This document shows positions 1 to 6,197 of a stretch of 8,478 nucleotides of DNA, one piece after another (the stretch's first letter is position 1; every line of letters begins with the position of its first letter). The notes under the pieces were generated by a model. It worked only from the letters and a program-made list of their open reading frames with translations, made no database searches and was not told the origin of the DNA. This DNA is from Candidatus Saccharimonadia bacterium (GTDB lineage: Bacteria; Patescibacteriota; Saccharimonadia; Saccharimonadales; SZUA-47): NCBI GenBank assembly GCA_938050265.1, contig CALLJT010000020.1, positions 1 through 8,478 on the forward strand, read 5' to 3'. Made by a program: the position numbers and the translations under genes.

Positions 1-356
1 ACGCCAGTGCTCGTGTAGGCTTCAAGTCCTTCGTCGGTGCCTGTGTTGCGTACTGCTTGGTCTTTCCATGCTTTTATTGCTTTGAAGTCTGGTTTAACAC
101 TGCCAGTGACTTTGATACCGAAATCCGCTGCGTGCTTAACAGTGTGGTACATCTCTGCGGCCTGTAGTATAGCTTTAGTCGGAACACAGCCGTAGTTCGG
201 GCATTCACCGCCGATTTTTTCTTGCTCGACGACTGCGACGCGTTTGCCTTTGCTCGAAGCGATATGCGCAGCGACACCGCCGCCGGCGCCAGTACCGATG
301 ATAAGTAGGTCAAAGTTGGGGTTGATTGGTTTTGTGTGTGGTTTTTTATAGCTCAT
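1..356 (-). CDS. Class I pyridine nucleotide-disulfide oxidoreductase (mercuric reductase / dihydrolipoyl dehydrogenase-like), N-terminal part, cut by window edge
   Basis: The first 118 residues are visible and the C-terminus lies beyond the left edge. Residues 15-27 form the FAD-binding beta strand and glycine loop (DLLIIGTGAGGG), with E44 in the position that usually binds the FAD ribose. The redox motif GGECPNYGCVPTKA follows, with C52 and C57 as the CX4C active-site pair. This is the class I flavoprotein family, homodimeric cytosolic enzymes that move electrons from NAD(P)H through FAD to a disulfide or metal. The motif departs from the common GGTCLNxGCIPSK, so the substrate cannot be read from it. 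The start is ATG 356, with GAGGAA at 360-365 as Shine-Dalgarno. It is the last visible gene of the minus-strand run, 98 bp after the ATP-cone gene. It may supply electrons to the CcdA-like protein upstream, which is inference from context. The family call is firm; the substrate is unknown. Confidence 0.9.
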   Translation of the reverse strand, partial: MSYKKPHTKPINPNFDLLIIGTGAGGGVAAHIASSKGKRVAVVEQEKIGGECPNYGCVPTKAILQAAEMYHTVKHAADFGIKVTGSVKPDFKAIKAWKDQAVRNTGTDEGLEAYTSTG

Positions 357-455
357 ATGTTCCTCGTCTATCGCCGGATGTGGCGGTGACCCTCTCTTGT
401 CTCTCTTAACTCTCCTTAACTTTTCCCTCGTACTCGAACCTGAAATTGGACGTTG
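357..455 (-). other. Purine-rich intergenic leader between ATP-cone and oxidoreductase genes
   Basis: On the minus strand this 99-bp gap is strongly purine-rich at 391-425, with two near-repeats of TTAAGnAGAG and an AAGGAG Shine-Dalgarno look-alike that has no start codon nearby. A weak CGCC/GGCG hairpin lies at 372-385. The real Shine-Dalgarno for the next gene is GAGGAA at 360-365. No convincing terminator or -10 box is visible, so read-through from the upstream genes is likely. Confidence 0.35.
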
Positions 456-725
456 CTACCACACGACACGGTGGTGCAGGTACATGTATGCGGCGTCTGG
501 GTCATACGGTTTGAGCGACTTGGCTGCCTGCGCTCGTATGTCGTTGCTGGTGACTTCGTGTTTTTGGGCGATCCATGTCTGTACGTCGGCAACTACCTTG
601 TCTGCAATGAGTTCGGCGTTGTCACTGGACAGTCGGACGGCCTGACACGCAGAGAACACACTCGCGTAGAGCTTGCGGTCATCGTAGGTTTCGGTTCGCC
701 CATGTCGTTTAACAATATGCTTCAT
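456..725 (-). CDS. Stand-alone ATP-cone domain protein
   Basis: This 89-residue protein is almost entirely one ATP-cone fold (the domain at the N-terminus of class I/III ribonucleotide reductases and in NrdR). Matching features are VKRHGRTETYDDRKL at 5-19, the SxxxAC helix at 22-27, EVTSNDIRAQAAKSL at 57-71, and a DPDAAYMYLHHR end at 75-86, where the family usually has (D)xxAYxRFAxVYR. Known ATP-cones bind ATP or dATP and regulate the attached enzyme or, in NrdR, DNA binding. Here there is no zinc ribbon (no CxxC pair) and no catalytic domain. The start is ATG 725, four bases after the stop of the CcdA-like gene, and its AGGA Shine-Dalgarno overlaps that stop codon, which implies translational coupling. 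A role as a nucleotide-sensing subunit for another protein is inference. The domain call is strong and the function unknown. Confidence 0.8.
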   Translation of the reverse strand: MKHIVKRHGRTETYDDRKLYASVFSACQAVRLSSDNAELIADKVVADVQTWIAQKHEVTSNDIRAQAAKSLKPYDPDAAYMYLHHRVVW

Positions 726-729
726 GTTC

Positions 730-1434
730 CTACCCGAAGTTAATGGTGCCGTTAGCGATTAGTATGAGTATCCAACCGAGAGCCACAAACATCAGACCCA
801 TAGCAAGTCGCATGTTGCCTTTGGATTCTTCTTTCCATTTACTGACGGCACTGATTTTTGTACCTGATGCAACCATGATAAGGATAACGATCAGTGGCAG
901 GACAAATACAAAGTTGTAGAGGACCATCAGTAGGAACGCCCATATAGTAAAGTCTATGCGGAGTATGGTGATGATCGCCAGATACGGCGCACCTGTACAC
1001 GGTAATTCAACTGCGGCGACAAATGCACCAAGACCCATAACACCCCAGATGCTTTTGTTCGTCGTAGACCATTCGTGGATTTTGTTGGCATATTTGGTCG
1101 GTATCTGTAGGGACATGCCTTTGCCGTACCAGAAGTAGTCTTTAATTTCGAGGATACCAGCGAAAATCACAAGTGCGCCGACGGCGATACTCAAGTATTC
1201 AGCAATTACGATCGGGATAGTAGAGAAGAAGTATACAAGGCCCAGTCCGGCTATGAGGTATGTAGCAAAAATCGCAAATATGTATGCACCGCCTACTTTG
1301 AGTAGTCGTGCAGGTGATCCGCCTTGACCGAGTACAACAGATACCATAAGGATAAGGACACCAATGGCGCACGGATTAACCGAGTCGATAGCAGCTGCAC
1401 CAAGTACGATTGTGAGTTGTGGTAAATCAAGCAT
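730..1434 (-). CDS. CcdA/DsbD-type transmembrane thiol-electron carrier (cytochrome c biogenesis protein family)
   Basis: The 234-residue integral membrane protein has about six hydrophobic segments (roughly 8-36, 47-70, 77-97, 128-160, 163-190 and 209-228). The diagnostic cysteines sit in membrane motifs: C22 in DSVNPCAIGVLI (segment 1) and C146 in ELPCTGAPYLA (segment 4). These match the paired intramembrane cysteines of CcdA and the DsbD beta domain. The family passes electrons from cytosolic thioredoxin-like donors to extracytoplasmic thioredoxin-fold acceptors. There is no fused periplasmic domain, so it is the short CcdA form. Its ATG shares one base with the stop of the upstream gene (TAATG), and AGGAG at 1445-1449 is the Shine-Dalgarno. 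No cytochrome c maturation gene is in view, so general thiol reduction fits better than heme work, which is inference. Confidence 0.85.
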   Translation of the reverse strand: MLDLPQLTIVLGAAAIDSVNPCAIGVLILMVSVVLGQGGSPARLLKVGGAYIFAIFATYLIAGLGLVYFFSTIPIVIAEYLSIAVGALVIFAGILEIKDYFWYGKGMSLQIPTKYANKIHEWSTTNKSIWGVMGLGAFVAAVELPCTGAPYLAIITILRIDFTIWAFLLMVLYNFVFVLPLIVILIMVASGTKISAVSKWKEESKGNMRLAMGLMFVALGWILILIANGTINFG

Positions 1435-2372
1435 TATATGTCTACTCCTGCAGGCGCACGAAACGACTTCTCGGTTATGTTACATAGGTCTGGGTTAAAC
1501 TCTGACACGCCGAACTCTGTACAGCGCTCACTGTCTCTGACACCGAATTGCTCACAGAGGTATTCTGAGCGGTCTTTGGGCTCGTCGAACTCTACGATTA
1601 AGCAGTCTCCGGGTGGCACGACGGACTCGTCACGCATAACGTAGCTCCGCGGGTCTTCAAGTTTGGTTTGTGAATAGGTGTCTGTGTCGGTGTCGTAGGT
1701 GAACTGGAACACCTGCAGTTCTGCTGTCTCTGCTCCTCCGCAGCTATCGCCGTTAGCAACTTGGATAATGTTGCGGCCGTTGTCGTCTTGTTTGATGAAC
1801 TTTTCGACGAATCGTTTGTCGCCAGTCGGTTCGTCGCCGTCAGTGTCGTTTTCATAGATATCGTCGTTTGTCGGGATGATGATTGACGTGCTAGTTACGC
1901 TTCCTTCAGTAACTGCCATGTATTTTTCGAACGATGCATCACGCAGTTTTTCCATGACAACGCCTTCGAGGTGGATGCGCTTGTCGTCGTGCTCATGGTA
2001 GGTTGACGTTCCGACTTTGTTGCTGAGGAATTTGTATGGGTCACGGAACTCTATTTCTTGATTACATACCCAGAACTCTATATCAGTATGCCAGTGGACA
2101 GGGCCTTTTGACTCCGAGAGGGTGTTGACGGCTATAGTCGATCCGATAAGGAACAGTGACGGCAGGATGATTGTCGCTGCAATGGTAAAGAATAGTGGTT
2201 TTTTCCATTTTTTGTGGGCGTTGTTTTTTGTGACGACTGCAGCGATAAGCAGTAGGACGATCAACAGTATCGTTGCCACGCCTATACCGCGTAGTCCAGC
2301 CGAGTTAAGTTTGCCCTCAAGATCGTCTTCGTAGAGGTTGGCGATGATGGTTAGTAGTGCCGTGCTGTTCAT
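1434..2372 (-). CDS. Two-pass membrane protein with His- and Cys-bearing extracytoplasmic domain, function unknown
   Basis: I do not recognise a named family for this 312-residue protein. It has two hydrophobic helices (about 28-48 and 60-81) separated by a short Lys-rich loop, which by the positive-inside rule puts the 230-residue C-terminal domain outside. That domain begins with a histidine cluster: HWHTDIEFWVC (H93, H95, C103), then YHEHDDKRIHLEG (H126, H128, H134). It has five more cysteines (C211, C257, C273, C284, C297), six in all, with four in the last 60 residues. An Asp-rich stretch at 170-181 could bind Ca2+. The spaced HxH motifs suggest a metal site, and the even cysteine count suggests disulfides. 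As first gene of the run, overlapping the CcdA-like gene by one base, it is a plausible client or partner of that carrier. The start is ATG 2372; the upstream Shine-Dalgarno is weak (GGGTGGG about 12 bases away). Confidence 0.75.
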   Translation of the reverse strand: MNSTALLTIIANLYEDDLEGKLNSAGLRGIGVATILLIVLLLIAAVVTKNNAHKKWKKPLFFTIAATIILPSLFLIGSTIAVNTLSESKGPVHWHTDIEFWVCNQEIEFRDPYKFLSNKVGTSTYHEHDDKRIHLEGVVMEKLRDASFEKYMAVTEGSVTSTSIIIPTNDDIYENDTDGDEPTGDKRFVEKFIKQDDNGRNIIQVANGDSCGGAETAELQVFQFTYDTDTDTYSQTKLEDPRSYVMRDESVVPPGDCLIVEFDEPKDRSEYLCEQFGVRDSERCTEFGVSEFNPDLCNITEKSFRAPAGVDI

Positions 2373-2419
2373 GATTTTTGTGTTATCCCACCCACTGTTA
2401 GCTACTTTTGTATAAAAAA

Positions 2420-2455
2420 TTGCTTATGCTTGATTTTCACTATAACATAGACCTC
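2420..2455 (+). promoter_or_regulatory. Candidate sigma-70-type promoter for the Ca2+-ATPase gene
   Basis: TTGCTT (2420-2425) is 17 bp from TAACAT (2443-2448); TATAAC at 2441-2446 is an alternative -10. The predicted start near 2455 leaves a short leader with the Shine-Dalgarno AAGGGG at 2458-2463, nine bases before ATG 2473. Confidence 0.45.
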
Positions 2456-2469
2456 ATAAGGGGCAAATA
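2432..2469 (-). promoter_or_regulatory. Candidate promoter for the minus-strand redox run
   Basis: On the minus strand, TTGCCC (2466-2461) lies 16 bp from TATAGT (2444-2439), and TG one base before it makes an extended -10. The predicted start near 2432 leaves a leader of about 60 bases. The -10 overlaps that of the divergent ATPase promoter. Confidence 0.4.
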
Positions 2470-2472
2470 AAA

Positions 2473-5382
2473 ATGTCTAAATGGTTTCAAAAAGACACTA
2501 AAACGGTTCAAAAAGACCTCAAGGTTGATATAGGTAAGGGGCTTGATAGTTTCAGCGCATCTGAGCGGCTCGCTGAGCATGGTCCAAACCAGCTTCAAGC
2601 ATCGAAACCGATTAATCCACTCAAGCTATTTCTCGGTCAGTTTAAAGACGTACTTGTCATAATTTTGCTTGTAGCTGCACTTGTGTCGTGGGGTGTCGGC
2701 CTTGTCGGCAACGGGTCATCGTCGGAGCACGACGCAGAAGACGCCCTCTACGCACGACAAGCAGTGGCAGAAGGCCTGCAGTGCGCACGTTTCACAACTG
2801 ACGTGCGGGACACTGATATGTATTGTGGTCAGATCGCTGATTTCTGCACAAGCGACCACGCTAGAACGTCGGAGTTCACACAGCAGTGCGATACTATCGC
2901 TGCGTCTGAGTCTCATGAAGAGGGCGGTCGCGAGGCGTTGTTGATTTTTGCGATTGTGATCGCAATTGCGCTGATCGGGTTCTTTAACGAATACAAAGCC
3001 GAAAAAACAGTCGAAGCGCTCAAAAAACTCGTTGGTTCAAAAGCAACAGTACGACGCGGTGGAGCAACGATCGATATTGACGCTGCGGACATCGTGCCAG
3101 GTGACGTCGTCTTGTTGGAAGAGGGTCAAAAAGTACCCGCAGATGTGCGACTTGTCACGGTTCACAACTTGCAGGTCAACGAAGCCAGCCTGACTGGCGA
3201 AAGCCTGCCGGTGACCAAAAACAACAACGCTATCAGTGCAGATGTATCTCTCGGTGACCAGAAAAACATGGCGTTTGCTGGTACATTCGTGACGCAAGGA
3301 ACGGCAGAGGGCGTCGTGGTAGAGACTGCGCAGGGTACGGAGCTCGGCAAAATAGCCAGCCTGGTCAACGACGTCGAAAGCGAAGAGACACCGATGCAGC
3401 GTAAACTTGACGACTTAGGCAAGCGGCTGGGGGTCATCATATTACTTATATGTGCCGTCGTGTTTGTAGTGGTGCTGTTTTTGGTTGACGAGGCGCGTGA
3501 GCAAGACATGCTGCAGCGCATGATATTTGCCTTCACAGCTGCCGTTGCACTGGCAGTTGCCGCCATACCAGAGGGATTAGCGTTTGTGGTGCGTATCAGT
3601 TTGGCACTTGGTGCGCGTCGTATGGCGACGAAAAACGCGCTCGTACGCAAACTCAGTGCAGTTGAAGCACTCGGTTCAACTGACGTTATATGCTCAGACA
3701 AAACAGGTACACTCACAAAGGGCGAAATGACCGTCCGTGAGATCGTGGCTGGAGGAAAAACTCTGACTGTTTCAGGCACTGGGTATGGGTTTGATGGCGG
3801 ATTCACGCTTGACGGTAAAAAAATAGAGCCAAAAGGTGTATACAAACAGCTTATGCTAATAGGGGCGCTCTGCAATAACGCTCGCCTTAAAGACGGGCTT
3901 GTTCTCGGTGACCCGACAGAAGGCGCACTACTCGTGTCTGCTGGCAAATCATCACAGATGTATGAAAAGCTCCACGTGCAGTACAAGCGGGTCGACGAAG
4001 TACCGTTTACTAGTGACCGCAAATTCATGAGTACAGTGCACAAGCAAAAATCCGGCTATCTCGTTGCTGCGAAAGGCTCTGTCGAAGCGATGCTTGAAAA
4101 ATGCAGCAAAATGTATGATGCTCGTGGCACAATCGTCCCGTTCACCGCCGCGCGTAAAAAACAGGTTATCGAGCAGAACAAACAGTTGTCGCAGAAAGCG
4201 CTTCGTGTGCTGGCGTTTGCTCAGAAAGAAACTAAAACCCGCCCCAAAGGCGACGCCAAGATAGAAAAAGACCTCGTGTACATTGGCCTGCAGGCTATGA
4301 TGGATCCACCACGAGAAGAGGTCATAGAGGTAATCCACCGTGTACAGACAGAAGCTGGTATGCGCGTGATCATGATCACCGGTGACCACGTCGAAACAGC
4401 TAAGGCAGTCGCACACGAAATAGGCATCGAAGGCGGCGCCATAACCGGCGTCGAGCTTGAGCAGATGTCGCAGGCAGAGTTTGAACGCGATGTCGAAGAC
4501 ATATCTGTATATGCGAGAGTGAACCCTGAGCACAAAATACGCATTGTTCAAGCACTGAAAAAACACGGCCACCAAGTTGCCATGACCGGTGACGGCGTCA
4601 ACGACGCACCAGCTATTAAAGCCGCAGATATTGGGATTGCGATGGGCATAACTGGTACGGACGCGGCTAAAGAAGCCGCAGATCTGATACTGCTCGACGA
4701 CCAGTTCCTGACGATCATAAACGCCATCGAAGAGGGCAGGGGGATATTCGACAACGTCCGTAAATTCGTCAATTTCCTGATATCGTGCAATATCGCTGAG
4801 GTGCTGGTCATATTGTTTGGAATATTGTTCTTTAACAACCTGCTACTGACCGCCGCACAGTTGTTGTTTATTAACATCGTCACTGATGGCTTGCCAGCTG
4901 TTGCACTCGGTTCTGATCCGACGCGAGACGACGCTCTGAACGCCAAGCCTTCACGGTTCCAGGAGTCTATTCTGACGAAGCGTGTATGGACAGAGATATT
5001 TATATTTGGCGCGTTCATGACTGTCGCGATGCTGCTGCAGTATTGGTATAACAGGTCAGTAGGCACAGAGCTTCAGGCGGTATCAGCGGCGTTTTCTGCC
5101 ATGGTGGTGTATGAGATGGTGCGGCTGGTAGACATCCGTACTGATTATAAAATTCGCTGGTTCGCTAACCCGATGCTTACGGTGTCGATGATCGGCTCAC
5201 TGATCCTGCAGTTCGCAGTTCTGTATGTTCCGTTCCTGGCAGGCTATTTCGAAGTCGGCCCACTGCAAGCACATGATTGGGTGTTCATGGCAGTAGGTTC
5301 TGTCGCGCTGTTTGTGCTCATGAAACTGGTGAACCCTATCCTCGACCGCACCGTCGGCCTGGAAAACCACCCCCACGGTTAG
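2473..5382 (+). CDS. P2A-type (SERCA-like) calcium-transporting P-type ATPase
   Basis: The 969-residue protein has full P-type architecture. An N-terminal cation-ATPase region (1-50) leads to M1 (about 58-78) and M2 (154-172). The actuator domain carries TGES at 241-244. M3 (318-338) and M4 follow, with VAAIPEGL at 362-369, then phosphorylated D409 in DKTGTLT, KGSVE at 534-538, ITGD at 635-638 and TGDGVNDAP at 705-713. M5-M10 complete the transporter. Side chains equivalent to SERCA Ca2+ ligands are present: E367 (M4), N773 and E776 (M5), N801, T804 and D805 (M6), and E881 (M8). Such pumps export cytosolic Ca2+ using ATP. The M1-M2 loop, normally short, is about 75 residues and has four cysteines (C104, C118, C125, C139). 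The start is ATG 2473 with AAGGGG at 2458-2463. It is divergent from the redox run. The family is certain; Ca2+ as substrate is a strong inference. Confidence 0.95.
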   Translation: MSKWFQKDTKTVQKDLKVDIGKGLDSFSASERLAEHGPNQLQASKPINPLKLFLGQFKDVLVIILLVAALVSWGVGLVGNGSSSEHDAEDALYARQAVAEGLQCARFTTDVRDTDMYCGQIADFCTSDHARTSEFTQQCDTIAASESHEEGGREALLIFAIVIAIALIGFFNEYKAEKTVEALKKLVGSKATVRRGGATIDIDAADIVPGDVVLLEEGQKVPADVRLVTVHNLQVNEASLTGESLPVTKNNNAISADVSLGDQKNMAFAGTFVTQGTAEGVVVETAQGTELGKIASLVNDVESEETPMQRKLDDLGKRLGVIILLICAVVFVVVLFLVDEAREQDMLQRMIFAFTAAVALAVAAIPEGLAFVVRISLALGARRMATKNALVRKLSAVEALGSTDVICSDKTGTLTKGEMTVREIVAGGKTLTVSGTGYGFDGGFTLDGKKIEPKGVYKQLMLIGALCNNARLKDGLVLGDPTEGALLVSAGKSSQMYEKLHVQYKRVDEVPFTSDRKFMSTVHKQKSGYLVAAKGSVEAMLEKCSKMYDARGTIVPFTAARKKQVIEQNKQLSQKALRVLAFAQKETKTRPKGDAKIEKDLVYIGLQAMMDPPREEVIEVIHRVQTEAGMRVIMITGDHVETAKAVAHEIGIEGGAITGVELEQMSQAEFERDVEDISVYARVNPEHKIRIVQALKKHGHQVAMTGDGVNDAPAIKAADIGIAMGITGTDAAKEAADLILLDDQFLTIINAIEEGRGIFDNVRKFVNFLISCNIAEVLVILFGILFFNNLLLTAAQLLFINIVTDGLPAVALGSDPTRDDALNAKPSRFQESILTKRVWTEIFIFGAFMTVAMLLQYWYNRSVGTELQAVSAAFSAMVVYEMVRLVDIRTDYKIRWFANPMLTVSMIGSLILQFAVLYVPFLAGYFEVGPLQAHDWVFMAVGSVALFVLMKLVNPILDRTVGLENHPHG

Positions 5383-5391
5383 ACTTCCAGG
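5358..5391 (+). terminator. Imperfect hairpin over the ATPase stop codon
   Basis: CCTGGAA (5358-5364) pairs with TTCCAGG (5385-5391), enclosing an AACC/GGTT inner stem (5365-5368 with 5377-5380) around the TAG stop. No T-run follows, so it is at best a weak terminator or an mRNA 3'-end stabiliser. Confidence 0.3.
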
Positions 5392-5402
5392 TAGGGCAAT
5401 TT

Positions 5403-5433
5403 GCATACTATACAGTATAATTGTAAAGTATGC
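5403..5433 (+). promoter_or_regulatory. Inverted-repeat operator candidate with consensus -10 box at the start of the next gene
   Basis: GCATACT (5403-5409) and AGTATGC (5427-5433) form a 7-bp inverted repeat with a 17-bp spacer. A third half-site AGTAT lies at 5414-5418. A perfect TATAAT (5416-5421) sits inside, eight bases before ATG 5430, with no clear -35. The geometry predicts a leaderless transcript controlled by a dimeric repressor at the start site. Confidence 0.5.
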
Positions 5434-5840
5434 TCATGAGTGTTTACAGAGGCCTAAACCTTGGTCGTCCGACCGCCGATAATCCTATGATTAGGTCCGA
5501 AGATCACTCTCAGGTACGTGAGATTCCTGTTGGGTTGCTTAGGGGTGGCGATGTGTTGACAGTGGATTTCATAGTGGCGGAGCCACTCAATACTATTCAC
5601 GGTGCTGGAGACGGTATACGGGCGCTAGAAGCAGTGGAAGATCGACTAACTATGGAATCGGGTGCCGCGGCTTTAAGTGTTCTCGCGGGTAGTATTCTCC
5701 GTTTGTTTCTTGATAGTGAAGATCCTGGCAGTTTCACGAAAATCGGTATTGCCGAGATTCTTGGTGTAACAACGGATAGAGTTGACGTCGCATATTCTAA
5801 CATCAGGGTTATGCTAGAGGCTCGTGGCCTCACTCCTTGA
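5430..5840 (+). CDS. Hypothetical protein with possible C-terminal helix-turn-helix
   Basis: I do not recognise a named family for this 136-residue protein. Residues 1-75 show no motif known to me. A hydrophobic helix follows at about 80-94 (AALSVLAGSILRLFL). The end (roughly 100-134, TKIGIAEILGVTTDRVDVAYSNIRVMLEARG) has the spacing of a helix-turn-helix resembling sigma region 4 or LuxR-type folds. That makes DNA binding a reasonable guess but not proven. No Shine-Dalgarno precedes ATG 5430 (ATG 5436 is an alternative); the TATAAT eight bases upstream suggests leaderless translation. Its promoter lies in an inverted repeat that the protein could bind itself. The gene uses AGG and AGA arginine codons several times, whereas the upstream ATPase favours CGN, which may reflect low expression or separate origin. 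It could instead be a small enzyme fragment or a lineage-specific protein. Confidence 0.65.
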   Translation: MLMSVYRGLNLGRPTADNPMIRSEDHSQVREIPVGLLRGGDVLTVDFIVAEPLNTIHGAGDGIRALEAVEDRLTMESGAAALSVLAGSILRLFLDSEDPGSFTKIGIAEILGVTTDRVDVAYSNIRVMLEARGLTP

Positions 5841-5862
5841 CGAACATTCTTTGAAAACTATA

Positions 5863-5898
5863 TTGACAAATATGAAAGCATAAGCTATAATAGTGCTT
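5863..5898 (+). promoter_or_regulatory. Perfect consensus sigma-70-type promoter
   Basis: TTGACA (5863-5868) is exactly 17 bp from TATAAT (5886-5891). Both hexamers match consensus and the spacing is optimal. The predicted start is near 5898, about 62 bases before ATG 5960. It is the strongest-looking promoter in the window. Confidence 0.85.
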
Positions 5899-5959
5899 AG
5901 TTGATTAAAACAAAAACATCAGCAAACAAATATAAAAAAGTTAAACAAAGGAAGCCCGA

Positions 5960-6130
5960 ATGGTATTTGGCCTCGGAAGTAGCAAGAAAGACGACACAGC
6001 TCAAAAAGCTAAAAAGTCTTCTGCGAAATCTACTTCAAAAAAGAAATCGTCCGCTCAGTCTGACGAAGCGGCACAGCTGCTGAAGAAGATGGAAGATAAG
6101 AAGGCGGCAGGGGATTGTCCATTTTGTTAA
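5960..6130 (+). CDS. Small Lys/Ser-rich protein with C-terminal CPFC motif
   Basis: This 56-residue protein is MVFGLG, then a Lys/Ser/Ala-rich stretch (about 7-32), a short amphipathic helix (DEAAQLLKKMEDKK, 35-48), and the tail GDCPFC, so the last residue is Cys. It is strongly basic. The start ATG 5960 has an AAAGGA Shine-Dalgarno at 5947-5952, seven bases upstream. Support for a real gene comes from the perfect consensus promoter 62 bases before the start codon, the Shine-Dalgarno and the inverted repeat just after the stop. CxxC at the extreme C-terminus resembles glutaredoxin-type or metal-binding pairs, but there is no thioredoxin fold around it. The Lys/Ser-rich part could bind nucleic acid or be disordered. 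I do not know a function. An overlapping frame (5901-6083) is a shadow without a Shine-Dalgarno. Confidence 0.7.
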   Translation: MVFGLGSSKKDDTAQKAKKSSAKSTSKKKSSAQSDEAAQLLKKMEDKKAAGDCPFC

Positions 6131-6140
6131 ACCCTAACGG

Positions 6141-6173
6141 GCGATAAGAGGAGGAGACTCCTCCTCTTATCGC
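6141..6173 (+). repeat. Perfect 16-bp inverted repeat with 1-nt centre, downstream of the CPFC gene
   Basis: GCGATAAGAGGAGGAG (6141-6156) is followed by one A and its exact reverse complement (6158-6173). An outer CCCT/AGGG pair (6132-6135 with 6176-6179) extends it. In RNA it would be a very stable hairpin. No T-run follows on the plus strand, so it is not a standard intrinsic terminator; on the minus strand none follows either. Confidence 0.75.
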
Positions 6174-6182
6174 GCAGGGCTC

Positions 6183-6197
6183 GGATGCCTCGCATCC
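6183..6197 (+). repeat. Small perfect hairpin
   Basis: GGATGC (6183-6188) and GCATCC (6192-6197) pair around a CTC loop, ten bases after the larger inverted repeat, so the two may stack in one transcript. Confidence 0.4.

Noticed and set aside
3162..4043. 293-codon minus-strand frame inside the ATPase gene
   Set aside because: It is antisense to strongly conserved P-type ATPase motifs and its Ser/Pro/Thr-rich product is typical of a shadow frame.
5901..6083. 60-codon plus-strand frame overlapping the CPFC gene
   Set aside because: It is in another frame and starts almost at the transcription start without a Shine-Dalgarno, whereas the 5960 frame has one.
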